64,000 nucleotides of DNA from Enterobacter genomosp. O (GTDB lineage Bacteria; Pseudomonadota; Gammaproteobacteria; Enterobacterales; Enterobacteriaceae): assembly GCF_001022965.1 (NCBI RefSeq), contig NZ_LECZ01000026.1, forward strand, positions 620,001 to 684,000, read 5' to 3'. The notes below the pieces were generated by a model. It did not search any database and was not told the DNA's origin. It saw only the letters and a list, made by a program, of their open reading frames with translations. A program made the translations under genes and the position numbers. Of this stretch, positions 29,448-39,571 are shown piece after piece. Position 1 is the first letter of the stretch, and each line of letters begins with the position of its first letter.

Positions 29448-31310
29448 ATGCGTAAAGGAAAGTTAAGCAGTGATGCGCCATTCGGGACATTGTTAGGCTA
29501 TGCGCCCGGCGGCGTGGCGATTTACTCTTCAAATTACGGCAGTCTGGACCCGCGCAACTACCCGGAAGACGCAGATTTTCGCAGCTATATCGGCAACGAA
29601 TACATGGGCCACAAGTGGCAGTGCGTTGAGTTTGCCCGCCGTTTCCTGTTCCTCAACTATGGCGTCGTGTTTACCGACGTCGGCATGGCATGGGAGATCT
29701 TCTCCCTGCGCTTTTTGCGCCAGGTGGTGAACGATAACATTCTGCCCCTTCAGGCCTTTGCCAACGGCTCGAAGCGCGCGCCGCGCGCCGGAGCGCTGCT
29801 GATCTGGCAAAAGGGCGGCGAGTTTCACGAAACCGGCCACGTGGCGGTGATCACCCAGCTTCTGGACGATAAGGTGCGTATCGCCGAGCAGAACGTCATT
29901 CACGCTCCGCTGCCGCTTGGGCAGCAGTGGACGCGCGAGCTGCGTCTGAGCGTTGAGAACGGCTGTTACACCCTTCATGACACGTTCAGCGACACTGAAA
30001 TTCTCGGCTGGATGATCCAGACCGACGACACGGAGTACAGCATTCCGCAGCCGGAAATCGACGGCGAGCTGCTGAAAATCCGCGGCGCGCGGCTGAAAAA
30101 CAAACGCCAGTTCGATGGCAAATGGCTCAACGAAAATGACGAACTCCAGCAGGCGTATATCCGCGCGAACGGTCACTTTATCAACAAAGATCCCTGCCAG
30201 TACTTCACCATCACCGAAAGCGCCGAGCAGGAGCTGATCAAAGCCACCAACGAGCTGCACCTGATGTACCTGCACGCCACGGATAAGGTGCTGAAAGACG
30301 ACAATCTGCTGGCGCTTTTCGACATCCCGAAAATCCTCTGGCCGCGTCTGCGCCTCTCCTGGCAGTGGCGTCGTCATCATATGATTACCGGTCGTATGGA
30401 TTTCTGCATGGATGAGCGCGGGATTAAGGTTTACGAATACAACGCCGACTCCGCGTCCTGTCACACGGAAGGCGGGCTGATCCTCGAAGAGTGGGTCAAA
30501 AACGGCTATCGCGGCAACGGGCATAACCCGGCGGAAGGCCTTCTGGAAGAGCTGACCGGGGCGTGGAAACACAGCCACGCGCGCCCGTTCGTGCACATCA
30601 TGCAGGACAACGATGTCGAAGAGGACTATCACGCGCTCTTTATCCAGCGTTCTCTGCTGCAGGCCGGGTTTGAAACCAAAATTCTGCACGGGCTTGGCGC
30701 TCTGAGCTGGGATGCCGCCGGGCAGCTGATTGACGACGAAGGTCGCCACGTCAACTGCGTGTGGAAAACCTGGGCGTGGGAGACGGCGATTGAGCAGATC
30801 CGCGAGGTCAGCGAAACCGAATACGCCGCGGTGCCGATCCGCACCGGGCACCCCGAGGGTGAGGTACGCCTGATTGACGTTCTGCTGCGCCCGGAAGTGC
30901 TGGTGTTTGAACCGCTGTGGACGGTGATCCCGGGCAACAAGGCGATCCTCCCGGTGCTGTGGCAGCTCTTCCCGAACCACCGTTACCTGCTCGATACCGA
31001 TTTTGAGGTGAACGAGTTACTGAAACAGACCGGCTATGCCGTTAAGCCCATCGCCGGGCGCTGCGGCAGCAACATCGATCTGATTAGCGCCGAGGACGAG
31101 CTGCTGGATAAATCCAGCGGCAAGTTTGTTGACCGCAAAAACATCTACCAGCAGCTGTGGTGCCTGCCAAAGGTCGACGGCAAGCATATTCAGGTTTGCA
31201 CCTTTACCGTGGGCGGGAACTACGGCGGAACCTGTCTGCGCGGAGATGACTCGCTGGTGGTGAAAAAAGAGAGCGATATTGAACCGCTGATCGTAGTGAA
31301 GGATAAGTAA
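29448..31310 (+). CDS. gss: Bifunctional glutathionylspermidine synthetase/amidase
   Basis: 620 residues, the full E. coli Gss length. The N-terminal CHAP amidase domain (about 1-195) has catalytic Cys59 in KWQCVEFARR and the His in FHETGHVAV. The C-terminal ATP-grasp synthetase domain (about 205-620) joins glutathione to spermidine (RMDFCMDERGIKVYEYNAD, PIAGRCGSNIDL). It adjusts the free polyamine/thiol pool. Transcribed alone with a terminator shared with convergent pgaD. Confidence 0.96.
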   Translation: MRKGKLSSDAPFGTLLGYAPGGVAIYSSNYGSLDPRNYPEDADFRSYIGNEYMGHKWQCVEFARRFLFLNYGVVFTDVGMAWEIFSLRFLRQVVNDNILPLQAFANGSKRAPRAGALLIWQKGGEFHETGHVAVITQLLDDKVRIAEQNVIHAPLPLGQQWTRELRLSVENGCYTLHDTFSDTEILGWMIQTDDTEYSIPQPEIDGELLKIRGARLKNKRQFDGKWLNENDELQQAYIRANGHFINKDPCQYFTITESAEQELIKATNELHLMYLHATDKVLKDDNLLALFDIPKILWPRLRLSWQWRRHHMITGRMDFCMDERGIKVYEYNADSASCHTEGGLILEEWVKNGYRGNGHNPAEGLLEELTGAWKHSHARPFVHIMQDNDVEEDYHALFIQRSLLQAGFETKILHGLGALSWDAAGQLIDDEGRHVNCVWKTWAWETAIEQIREVSETEYAAVPIRTGHPEGEVRLIDVLLRPEVLVFEPLWTVIPGNKAILPVLWQLFPNHRYLLDTDFEVNELLKQTGYAVKPIAGRCGSNIDLISAEDELLDKSSGKFVDRKNIYQQLWCLPKVDGKHIQVCTFTVGGNYGGTCLRGDDSLVVKKESDIEPLIVVKDK

Positions 31311-31327
31311 CGCACACACGCTATAGC

Positions 31328-31360
31328 AAAGCCCCGCAGCACATCCTGCGGGGGCTTTTT
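31328..31360. terminator. Bidirectional terminator between gss and pgaD
   Basis: AAAGCCCCGCAG-CACAT-CCTGCGGGGGCTTTTT stem with A-run on one side and T-run on the other; it serves both convergent units. Confidence 0.85.
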
Positions 31361-31361
31361 A

Positions 31362-31796
31362 TTACGGTTCTTCCTCTTCCAGCTGCTCGCTAATCTTCAG
31401 ATCGATGATGCGGCCAATCTGGTCGTGGTACACGGTCAGCAGGTTGTACTGGCTCATCTCGGAGATGATCTGCGGTGAAACGTTAAAACTGCGGGCCAGC
31501 TCCTCCTGGTGAAAATAGCCCGGCTGGCGTCGTCTCACGTGGGCGCGGCGGCGGTTGTACTGGTACCACAAAATCAGCAGCCAGCCGTTGAGCGCGGCGA
31601 ACAGCAAGTAGATCAACACCGTATTAAAGGACGCGATAATCACGCCCCAGCGGTAGTCGCTCTCCTCGGTTAGCTGCATCCAGAGCCTGGCATAAAGGAA
31701 AAACAGAAAACCTCCCCATGCCACCAGCGTCAACGCGGCATCGAAAAGACGCGGCATGAGCCGATGCTCGGTCAAAATTAAGGTATTTTCATTCAT
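31362..31796 (-). CDS. pgaD: Poly-N-acetylglucosamine synthase accessory protein PgaD
   Basis: Small inner-membrane partner of PgaC in PNAG synthesis, 144 residues, with two membrane helices (about 19-41 and 56-78). In E. coli PgaC-PgaD together form the cyclic-di-GMP receptor that activates the polymerase. The start overlaps the pgaC stop as ATGA. Last gene of the operon. Confidence 0.9.
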   Translation of the reverse strand: MNENTLILTEHRLMPRLFDAALTLVAWGGFLFFLYARLWMQLTEESDYRWGVIIASFNTVLIYLLFAALNGWLLILWYQYNRRRAHVRRRQPGYFHQEELARSFNVSPQIISEMSQYNLLTVYHDQIGRIIDLKISEQLEEEEP

Positions 31797-33124
31797 TGCA
31801 GGCTTCCTTTTCCCCGGTCCGGACTGATCCAGCGCGCGCGGGCACGCTGGCGTTTAAGCATGACTTTTGGAAATGCGACGAGGGTCGTGAACAGGCCAAT
31901 CATCCAGTACACCATCGGGAACCAGATTACCCAGAAAAGCGAGCTGGCCACGTTCCGCTCATAGCGCCGCTCGATGTACAGGCTGGCCAGGAACTGCAGC
32001 AGGCACATCACGCCCAGCAGCAGCCCGGTAAATGCCGGGGGAAAGAGGCTCTCAACGATCAGGTTCGCGGGAAGGGGCGCGACATGGCTGATGATGAACA
32101 GCAGCACCGTCATCGCGTAGGCGAAGGCCCACAGCGTTGACAGCGCGTACTCCAGAAACAGCGGCCACATGCGGTGATGCTCCCAGCGCACAATCTTGCG
32201 CAGGTTGACCAGAAACACCTCTGCGCCCCCCTGGGCCCAGCGCAGGCGCTGCTTCCACAGGCCCTTGAGCGTCTCCGGCATTAAAATCCAGCACAGCGCC
32301 CGCGGCTCGAAAAAGATATCCCAGTGGCGCAGCTGGAGCTTCCAGCTGATGTCGATGTCCTCGGTGATCATGTCCGGGCTCCAGTAGCCGACGTCCGCCA
32401 GCGCCTGTCGGCGAAAGGCGGCGATGACGCCGGAGACGGTAAAGACCCGGCCATAGATCCGCTGCGTCCGCTTGATGAGCCCGATGATTGAAGAGAACTC
32501 GCCCACCTGAATGCGGCCAAGCAGTGTGGACCGCGTGCGAATGCGCGGATTGCCGGTCACCGCCCCGACGTGGGGATACTGAATTAGCGGAGCCACCAGA
32601 TAAGCGGCGGTATCGCGATCGAGCAGCGCGTCGCCGTCAATGCAGACCAGCAGATCGCCCCGGGCCGCCGCCGCCCCGGCTTTCAGCGCCAGCGCTTTCC
32701 CCTGGTTCTCCGCGAGGTTAATCACCCGCAGGCGCGGCTGTTCCTGCGCCAGCGCCTGCAGCACCTGCGCGGTGTTGTCAGAAGAGCCGTCGTTGATGGC
32801 GATTACCTCTATATTTTCATACCGCTGATCCAGCGCGGCGCTGATGGTCTCTCTGGCGTTCCTTTCCTCATTAAAGCAGGGAATAAGGATGGAAATGAGC
32901 GGCTCACCGGCGAGCGTCGGGGCGGGCGTGTCGTTATCCCACGACCAGTGCCGTTCAAGCTGAAACCAGAAGTAGAGCCCGCCGGTTATCCAGAGCACTG
33001 ACATGAACAGCGGCCAGAAGAACACAAAATCCAGAATCAGCTCACCGGTAAAGAGGGCGGCCACGCCTAACGGCAACCCGAATACCAGACATAAAATAGA
33101 GAATGCAATAATGCGATCAGTCAT
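31793..33124 (-). CDS. pgaC: PNAG glycosyltransferase PgaC
   Basis: Family 2 processive glycosyltransferase of 443 residues that polymerises UDP-GlcNAc into poly-beta-1,6-GlcNAc while exporting it. Seen: N-terminal membrane helices, GT-A domain with [15 protein letters not shown] and [12 protein letters not shown], the catalytic ITEDID and the processivity motif QRLRWAQGG, then C-terminal helices. Overlaps pgaB by 8 bp. Confidence 0.96.
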   Translation of the reverse strand: MTDRIIAFSILCLVFGLPLGVAALFTGELILDFVFFWPLFMSVLWITGGLYFWFQLERHWSWDNDTPAPTLAGEPLISILIPCFNEERNARETISAALDQRYENIEVIAINDGSSDNTAQVLQALAQEQPRLRVINLAENQGKALALKAGAAAARGDLLVCIDGDALLDRDTAAYLVAPLIQYPHVGAVTGNPRIRTRSTLLGRIQVGEFSSIIGLIKRTQRIYGRVFTVSGVIAAFRRQALADVGYWSPDMITEDIDISWKLQLRHWDIFFEPRALCWILMPETLKGLWKQRLRWAQGGAEVFLVNLRKIVRWEHHRMWPLFLEYALSTLWAFAYAMTVLLFIISHVAPLPANLIVESLFPPAFTGLLLGVMCLLQFLASLYIERRYERNVASSLFWVIWFPMVYWMIGLFTTLVAFPKVMLKRQRARARWISPDRGKGSLQ

Positions 33125-35060
33125 TGTCAGGGTACCAGTACGAAGAAAATTCAGGCCTGATACGTGAAATATCAGGTTGGTTGTTGAGGAAGTCGTCGGG
33201 GTAGTAACCGTAATTTTTGACGCCGTTCAGCTGGAGCACGCGCATCCACTCTGCAAGCTGGCTATCGGAAACGGCGCGCTGCGGTTTCTGGTCCCAGTCC
33301 CTGGCCTGCAGCTCGAAAATGGTTTTATCGAGCGCGCCGGGATGTGCGGCGACGGCGTTAACCAGGCGCGTCAGCCAGGCATTGCTCTCGTCGACCGGGA
33401 CGGACTCCATCAGCGGCATGGCCATCGGCACCGTCCAGTCATACTCCGCCAGAAAATCATCAAGATTCTGCGCAAACCACGCCTCGCTTTCGGGCTGCAG
33501 AATGGGTAAGGCGAACATATTGCGCGCGGTTTTTATCTGCGGGCCGCGGATGTGCTTCACCGCCAGGCTCAGGGCGTGGGTAAACCCGATAAGCAGCTGG
33601 CTTTTCTGCCGCGTGGTGTTCTGAGATACATCGTCCACGTCCGTCAGCACCGCGTCGTCATGGAACAGGATCCCGTTGAAGCTGGCATAGCGGGCCAGAT
33701 CTTCATAGATTTCCGTCACCTGCTGGCGCACCTGTGGGCTCCACGGGGAGAGCCGGATATAGGGCTCGGTGGCGTCGCTCAACCGACCGGTCTGACGATC
33801 CCGGCGCTGCACGCGCGGCAGGGAAGGATCGAGATCGAACGAGAGCACCGGCATCCACGCGAAGACTTTTACCCCCGCGCGGGTTTGCAGCTGCCAGGAG
33901 ACAAAATTAAAGAGATCGGCCCGGACCGGAAGCCGGCGGTTGGGGAAATAGAGCGCTTTGATCCTGCCGTCGCCCTGCGGATCGGCAAACGCCTGCAGGA
34001 AGACGTGGCTGATTTTCATGTCGTAGACCCGCTGGATCAGCCTGTTGATGTTTTTGGTCTGCTGGGCCGGATCGGGATCGTAAACGTAGTCGAGATCGAC
34101 GTGCATCACGCGCACCGGCTCTGACTCCTGAACCTGGCTGACCGTGCTGGCAAAGGTTTTGAGCGAGGGATTTCCGGCGATCAGCAGACGGGGAATGCTG
34201 CCGAGATTGCGCACGTCACCCAGTCCGTCCTCAAGGGTAAACGCCAGCTGATAGCCCTGCTTTTTGGCAATCGCAAGCGACGTGCCGTTGGCGGCGCCAT
34301 ACGGCCAGACCCAGGCGCGCGGCGCCTTGCCGGTCACCTGGGTGATTTTTTCAGTCACTTTGCGAACGTCATCACCAATCCGCTGGCTGAACTGCGGGTC
34401 CGTTTCATAGCGGCCCGTTGCTTTGTCATAAGCGCGATTGGCGATCGCCGGTTCGCGGCTGCCCTGCGGGTTGGCCTGAATGCCGTAATGCGAGGCCCAG
34501 GTATGCGAGCCGATCTCAATCAGCGGGGAGCGGCTGAGCTCGCGCACCATGTCCCACGTCGCGAAGCGATCGCGGGGCGTCATCAAGCCGCCGAAGTTAA
34601 CCTTTTGGTTTGCCGGCGTATCCACCCAGCTGCCCACCGGCGCCCACAGCGCAGGCACGTTCCATGCCTGAAGCAGCGGCCAGACACGGGTGTAAAAGCT
34701 GCTGTAGCCGTCGTCAAAGCTGAGCAAAACGGCCTTTGGCGGCAGCGTTTTTTTCCCGTCATGCGCATCGAGAATGTCCTGCACGCTGATGGCGTGATAG
34801 CCGTTGTGCACAAGCCAGCTAATCTGCTCGTTTAACGCGCTGGTGCGAACGGAGAGGTAGCGCTGGTCGGCGGCATCATCTTCTACGTCGTGGTAGGCCA
34901 GGACCAGAAACTGGTTCGTCGGCCAGGGTTTGGTCGCCTCCAGCTGCGGTCGCGCTTTGGGCGCAATGAACGAGATCGCCTGCGCGCAGACGCTCGCGCT
35001 AAGGCAGAGCCAGCCGAGGAGTATCAGGCTCACGGAAAAACGTGTGTTCAGCATATTCAT
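33117..35060 (-). CDS. pgaB: PNAG N-deacetylase PgaB
   Basis: Periplasmic enzyme of 647 residues that partly deacetylates PNAG before export. The N-terminal polysaccharide deacetylase domain (about 45-310) has the metal site [10 protein letters not shown] plus SHTWASHYG; the C-terminal GH13-like hydrolase domain includes [12 protein letters not shown]. The signal sequence is clear, but the expected lipobox is not: the only nearby Cys is in LSASVCAQA, with Val at -1. E. coli PgaB is a lipoprotein, so membrane anchoring may differ here. Confidence 0.95.
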   Translation of the reverse strand: MNMLNTRFSVSLILLGWLCLSASVCAQAISFIAPKARPQLEATKPWPTNQFLVLAYHDVEDDAADQRYLSVRTSALNEQISWLVHNGYHAISVQDILDAHDGKKTLPPKAVLLSFDDGYSSFYTRVWPLLQAWNVPALWAPVGSWVDTPANQKVNFGGLMTPRDRFATWDMVRELSRSPLIEIGSHTWASHYGIQANPQGSREPAIANRAYDKATGRYETDPQFSQRIGDDVRKVTEKITQVTGKAPRAWVWPYGAANGTSLAIAKKQGYQLAFTLEDGLGDVRNLGSIPRLLIAGNPSLKTFASTVSQVQESEPVRVMHVDLDYVYDPDPAQQTKNINRLIQRVYDMKISHVFLQAFADPQGDGRIKALYFPNRRLPVRADLFNFVSWQLQTRAGVKVFAWMPVLSFDLDPSLPRVQRRDRQTGRLSDATEPYIRLSPWSPQVRQQVTEIYEDLARYASFNGILFHDDAVLTDVDDVSQNTTRQKSQLLIGFTHALSLAVKHIRGPQIKTARNMFALPILQPESEAWFAQNLDDFLAEYDWTVPMAMPLMESVPVDESNAWLTRLVNAVAAHPGALDKTIFELQARDWDQKPQRAVSDSQLAEWMRVLQLNGVKNYGYYPDDFLNNQPDISRIRPEFSSYWYPDND

Positions 35061-35062
35061 CC

Positions 35063-37543
35063 TTAAAAGCGTAAAGTCGCGTCAAACGTGACGGAGAGGT
35101 TGCTCTCGCGTTTGCCGTCGTAAGGGCGCTTATCCCAGTTCAGCATCACGCCGGTATCAATGACGTTGTTCCACTGAACGCGTTGCCCGTAACCCAGCAG
35201 TGCGATGGCGCCAGCGGACTGATTTTTCTGCCAGTAGCTGCCGCCTCCCGCCACGAACTGCTGGCTCCAGAGGGTGTCGTAATGGCGATACATCTCATGG
35301 TCAACGGCCAGGGCAGCCGTCACGGACAGGTCCCGCGCCGGGTTGTAGTAGAGCGTGTCCCGCAGGCTGTTTTTACTGGCGGCGATCCCCGGTTCGAGAT
35401 CCAGCGTCAGGGACGGGGCCTGCCAGAGGCGCTCCTTACCCGTGAGGGTGTATTCCTGCCGGCGGTTATGGTCCGAGAAGCGGCTGACGGCGGCGTTGAA
35501 CTGGTACTCGCGGCGCTCGTTTTGGTACCAGCGCACGCCGCCTTCACCCCGGTTTGCGCTAATTCCGTTGCGTAAGGCCCGCAGAGGCGTGGTGCGGGAC
35601 AGGCGTTCGAGGCTGCCGCTGACCTGCCAGTTATCCGTGAGGCTGTACGTGGTTGAGAGGCGAGCCCCCGGCTTGTTTTCCCCGTGATAGCGGTTGCTGG
35701 AGAGCTCGGCTTCGAGCTGAAGGTCACGAGGCCGCCATTCAACGCCGCCCAGGAGGTGGCGGCTGGAACCTTTGCCTTCATCAAAGTTACCCTGCCCATA
35801 GCGGGTGCCTGCAAACAGCCGCCAGCTATCCGCGATGGGCGGACCATAAAGCGTGGCGTCCCAGGTCAGGTCGTGTGTACCGCTGACGGGGTTATCGGAG
35901 TGCAGCCCTTTTCCCGCGTTGAGGCGCAGCTCGGACATATGGTGGACTGTTCTGAGCCTGTCCAGACGTCGGGCGCTGCGATCGACGGGGGCGCGAGCAA
36001 GCACGTCGTCGGCCAGTAAATCCATCTGCCGCCACTCCTGCAGATCCATAGCGACGTAGGCCTGCTGCTGCTCGAGTTCCAGATTCGATGGCTCCAGCGC
36101 CTCTGCCATTTTCAGCTTTTGCTCGGCCGCGCGCGGCAGGCCCCGGGCCTGAAGCAGGGTGGCATAGTCAATCTGCAATCCCTGGTTGCCCGGCGCCGTT
36201 GTGGCCAGATGGTGCGCCAGCGTTTCGGCTTCCGGCAGGGCGCGGGTTGCCAGCAAATAGTTAAAGCGAAGCGACTGTCCGATAAGCCACCGATCGTTCG
36301 GCTGAGGTGTAGGGGAACCGAAGTCGTAACGGGTCCAGGGGACGCTGCGGGTCTGGCGCTCAACGTACTGGCGGGCGGCCGGGTACTGGCCGGTATCCAG
36401 CCAGGCGTAGAAAAGCGCGTGCTCCTCGTCCTGCGGGTTTGAAGCGTATTGCGGATAGCGCTGCACAAGCGAGAAGGCGGCAGCGCTATTTTTCTCCTGC
36501 AGATACGCGGAGATAACCCAGCCTATTGCCCAGCCCGGCACCGGATGCTGCGCTGCCGTTAGCGCCTGATACTCGCGGATGACCTGCGGGTAATCGCCAT
36601 GCGCATACAGCGTGCCAAGCCTGTCGATGCGTGCAAGGATGATGTCTTCCGCCGCCTGCGGATCGTTTTGCCAGCGAGAAAGCAGGGCGTCGTAACGATT
36701 CAGTGCGCTTTGCGCAAGCTGCAGGCGCTCTTTTTCCGTCCTGGCAGGCACATCCGCAAGGCGAACCCTTTCGGCAGCGGCGTTAAGCTCAAGACGGCGA
36801 CGCTGTGCGGGTGAGAGCGTCACCCTTTGTGAAAGCTGCAGCGCGGGGGTATTCACCCGGTTATCCGTCAGCGCCTCGATCTGCTCGCTGAGCAGCGCGT
36901 TATTCTCTGGCGCGATGCCTAGCGCGCGCGTGTCCGCTAAAAGCCGATCCCAGCTTTTTCCCTGGCGCAGCCAGACGTAAGAGAGCGTCTGTAGATGGGC
37001 CTGAGAGGGGTTTTCCGCGACCAGCCGCTGGGCTTCCTGCAGCGCGAGGGCATCCATGCGCGCATCGGCCAGGGTTTTGATATAGCCGATACGATAATCG
37101 TCATTATGCGGCGCAAGGCTACGCGCCTCTTTCCAGAGCGATAGGGCCGGCTGCCACGCTTTTTGATTTCGCCTGGACTGCGCGACGGCGGCAACGCCGC
37201 GGGCGGGCAGCGGCATATAAATACCGTAACGCTGCCAGACCTGAATCACCTCGTCATCGCGACCTGCCCACGCTGCCACCTGTAGCCAGTCCGCAACTTG
37301 CTCAGGCGTCAGGGCATGCTGTTGCTGATAACGCTGAAGATAATCAAGAAACGACGTGTAATTACCGTTACGCGCCTGTTGAATCTGCTGTTCGTAAACG
37401 GATTCCGAAGCCTGAACCAGAACAGGAAAGAGTAATAACAGGAACAATAATGTTGGGGCGCGATAAAAGAATAACGTATTGAAGCGAAGTGAGCTTTCCA
37501 TATCTATTTGCCATTTGTTTATCATGAATCCATTGCATAACAC
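35063..37543 (-). CDS. pgaA: PNAG outer-membrane porin PgaA
   Basis: Outer-membrane export porin for PNAG, 826 residues from the first ATG (E. coli 807). The N-terminal half is a TPR superhelix (WLQVAAWAGRDDEVIQVWQR, QPALSWK-like repeats); the C-terminal about 300 residues form a 16-strand beta-barrel ending in the aromatic residue of DATLRF. The start is uncertain: MESSLRFNTL at 37501 directly precedes the signal peptide core (LLFLLLLFPVLVQA) and is equally likely. First gene of pgaABCD. Confidence 0.92.
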   Translation of the reverse strand: MLCNGFMINKWQIDMESSLRFNTLFFYRAPTLLFLLLLFPVLVQASESVYEQQIQQARNGNYTSFLDYLQRYQQQHALTPEQVADWLQVAAWAGRDDEVIQVWQRYGIYMPLPARGVAAVAQSRRNQKAWQPALSLWKEARSLAPHNDDYRIGYIKTLADARMDALALQEAQRLVAENPSQAHLQTLSYVWLRQGKSWDRLLADTRALGIAPENNALLSEQIEALTDNRVNTPALQLSQRVTLSPAQRRRLELNAAAERVRLADVPARTEKERLQLAQSALNRYDALLSRWQNDPQAAEDIILARIDRLGTLYAHGDYPQVIREYQALTAAQHPVPGWAIGWVISAYLQEKNSAAAFSLVQRYPQYASNPQDEEHALFYAWLDTGQYPAARQYVERQTRSVPWTRYDFGSPTPQPNDRWLIGQSLRFNYLLATRALPEAETLAHHLATTAPGNQGLQIDYATLLQARGLPRAAEQKLKMAEALEPSNLELEQQQAYVAMDLQEWRQMDLLADDVLARAPVDRSARRLDRLRTVHHMSELRLNAGKGLHSDNPVSGTHDLTWDATLYGPPIADSWRLFAGTRYGQGNFDEGKGSSRHLLGGVEWRPRDLQLEAELSSNRYHGENKPGARLSTTYSLTDNWQVSGSLERLSRTTPLRALRNGISANRGEGGVRWYQNERREYQFNAAVSRFSDHNRRQEYTLTGKERLWQAPSLTLDLEPGIAASKNSLRDTLYYNPARDLSVTAALAVDHEMYRHYDTLWSQQFVAGGGSYWQKNQSAGAIALLGYGQRVQWNNVIDTGVMLNWDKRPYDGKRESNLSVTFDATLRF

Positions 37544-38121
37544 GGCCGCCTTTAAGCTCAGCGTTAAAGGCCATAAAGGAGAACATTAAATCTGAATGCA
37601 GTGACGTTATGGGGTACTTACTTAAAGGTAATTATGGATCCTTATCTCAGTGGACTGGGTGAAAGGTAATGTACACCCGATATCTTGCCGGATAAATATG
37701 TTGAAAAGCGGCTGGGTTGTTTTGAGATAATTCTGGATTGAGCGGTCTGTGATGATTATTTTGAATTGATGGTTTATTTATAACTTATTGAAAATAATCT
37801 ATTTTATTTTTATTGTGACAGTTTTGTATATATTTTAAATGACGATTATCTGCGCCAATTAAAGTACTTTCTGGTGCATGTTTGGGAAGTTTCATGACAA
37901 AAATTCTTAATGTTTAGAGAAGTGACTTTTCTGCGATTGTTTTTTATTTATAATTAATGGCAGCCATTGAATGATAGTCTACAGGAAGTCTTACCCATCA
38001 ATGTCTGTATTGAGGGATGTCCAAAGCCGGAAACATTAATCGTTAATATAACAGCGCTATAAAACGAAGGCGGCCTTCTTTGCGAAGGATCGTTCTTGCT
38101 TTAATCTAAAAGGGATGGTTA
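37544..38121. promoter_or_regulatory. Divergent promoter region between pgaA and the LuxR-type gene
   Basis: 578 bp, clearly AT-richer than its flanks, without an ORF I can support. It should hold the pga promoter and leader (in E. coli a target of NhaR and CsrA) and the promoter of the regulator gene. One perfect palindrome, AATGGC-A-GCCATT (37956-37968), stands out as a possible operator. Confidence 0.5.
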
Positions 38122-38700
38122 GTGGCAACTTCAATAGTGTTAGTGACTCAGGATCGCTATCTTGTGAGGGGGATGAGGATATTCTTTCCGGATATTATCC
38201 TGCTCGACTCGATTGACCGAAACATATTTGATAACGGTGCAGATGAATATTCTGTATTGATTGATAGTCGTTCTCCGCTCCGTTTATATGATTACCTGAT
38301 ACGCCATCCGGCCAGAACGAAAAAAACGATCTGCTGCGTTATGCTTGATATGCGCCATCGCGAGGAGAATCTGCTCAGTATGAAGCTGTTTATGAACGCG
38401 TCGCTCACCGCGCCGGATATGGCGTCGCTGTTTAATCTGGTTCTGAATATGAAGGGCAGGCGCCTGACCACGAAGTGGCTGCTTAATTTACGGCTTAGCA
38501 CGCACGAAGCGATCATGTTGCGGTTGCTGAGGGCAGGCATGTCGATGGAGGAGGTGGCAGGCGAGCTCAATACGTCGGTTAAGAGCCTCTACCGAAAACG
38601 CACGGCTCTCTCGGAACGGCTGGGGGCCGAAAACTTCAACGAGGCGTGTTTGTTTATCTTTAAAAACAAACTGCTGGACGCAGGTGGGAACGATCCCTAG
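38122..38700 (+). CDS. LuxR-type HTH regulator adjacent to pga
   Basis: 192 residues from a GTG start behind AAAAGGGA. The C-terminal domain is a LuxR/FixJ-like HTH (LSTHEAIMLRLLRAGMSMEE, VKSLYRKRTALSERLG). The N-terminal about 120 residues resemble a degenerate receiver without the acidic phosphorylation pocket, as in BglJ/EcpR-type regulators of surface structures. Its divergent position suggests control of pgaABCD; this is inference from context only. Confidence 0.75.
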   Translation: MATSIVLVTQDRYLVRGMRIFFPDIILLDSIDRNIFDNGADEYSVLIDSRSPLRLYDYLIRHPARTKKTICCVMLDMRHREENLLSMKLFMNASLTAPDMASLFNLVLNMKGRRLTTKWLLNLRLSTHEAIMLRLLRAGMSMEEVAGELNTSVKSLYRKRTALSERLGAENFNEACLFIFKNKLLDAGGNDP

Positions 38701-38870
38701 GGTGGGGAGAAACCAAAAGCATAGAACTGACTTGCGGGCGGTATTCTGAGTTTTAAGAAAACTGGACGGTGACGACATCCTTGTTTTAGCTATGGATTTA
38801 CTCTGGCTCAAAACGAGAGAAAGGACGTTGTAATGGACACGGTTGAAGAGACTGGTTGGAAATTTTTCTG

Positions 38871-39158
38871 ATGCTACATGATGAGCAAGAATTGTTTGAT
38901 TACCTCACTGAGAATTACAGTGACCATAAATCTCCGGCAAACAAAGAATGGACCTTCCAGGAGCATATCAATCTTATACCTGAAGATCTTGAGGACATGC
39001 TGCTTGACCTTTTCACCCGGTACGGAATTGAGTACAGCAACTTTGTGATGGACCATTATTTTGAACCGGAGCTGTTTTGGTTTCAGTTTCGGCTCAGAAA
39101 AAAATTCCGCGATCGGCAGTATAAACCGCTAACCCTCTCTGCGGATAAGGGGGGGTAG
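38871..39158 (+). CDS. DUF1493 family protein
   Basis: 95 residues from the ATG in TGATG (a TTG five codons upstream is the alternative). Acidic, acyl-carrier-like size; similar to DUF1493 proteins (PEDLEDMLLDLFTRYGIEYSNF, DHYFEPELFWFQF) of unknown function in enterobacteria. A 12-codon ORF (38833-38871, MDTVEETGWKFF) ends exactly on its start and may be a coupling leader or a remnant. The 3' end runs into the antisense DUF523 remnant. Confidence 0.65.
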   Translation: MLHDEQELFDYLTENYSDHKSPANKEWTFQEHINLIPEDLEDMLLDLFTRYGIEYSNFVMDHYFEPELFWFQFRLRKKFRDRQYKPLTLSADKGG

Positions 39159-39315
39159 ATAGCCCTGCCGCCAGTTCCGGGCAGTGGGTGACCAGACGGC
39201 CTTCTTTGCGCCAGTGTTGCAGCAGATCTGAGGAACAGGATTTATCGGTACCGTTGTAGCGGACAAGGTGCCCTGACAGGCAGGCGCTAAGCAGGATTAT
39301 TTCTTTGACGGGCAT
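39094..39315 (-). pseudogene. Truncated DUF523 gene (N-terminal remnant)
   Basis: The first about 53 residues (KEIILLSACLSGHLVRYNGTD, VTHCPELAAGL) match the start of DUF523 family proteins, which carry SACLLG...VRYDG and CPE-GG motifs and are normally about 150 residues or more. Homology stops near 39157, where the reading frame enters the 3' end of the DUF1493 gene on the other strand. A deletion or rearrangement joined the two. Confidence 0.6.
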
Positions 39316-39571
39316 GGGAGATACCTTTGATAAGGTGCGTGGTAACGCGCTTATCTCGATACCGGCGGATATAAGGTGGCAGAAAATGAGCGGGTGGCGG
39401 TTGGATTTTGGGGGAGAGGAAACGCGTATTATAATGAAAAACGAATAGTATCTTCTGCTCTTTAACCCCGTTTATGAACTGCCAGAGGCTAAGCCATGTA
39501 TTTTATCCTGAGCGGGTGATACCAGAAGGAGACTCCTGGAAGTGATTGAAAAATTTAAAAGGACGTTAGAA

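Noticed and set aside
37544..37700. CsrA-binding leader of pgaA as in E. coli
   Set aside because: Only a few GGA motifs are visible on the minus strand and the transcription start is unknown, so sites cannot be supported by eye.
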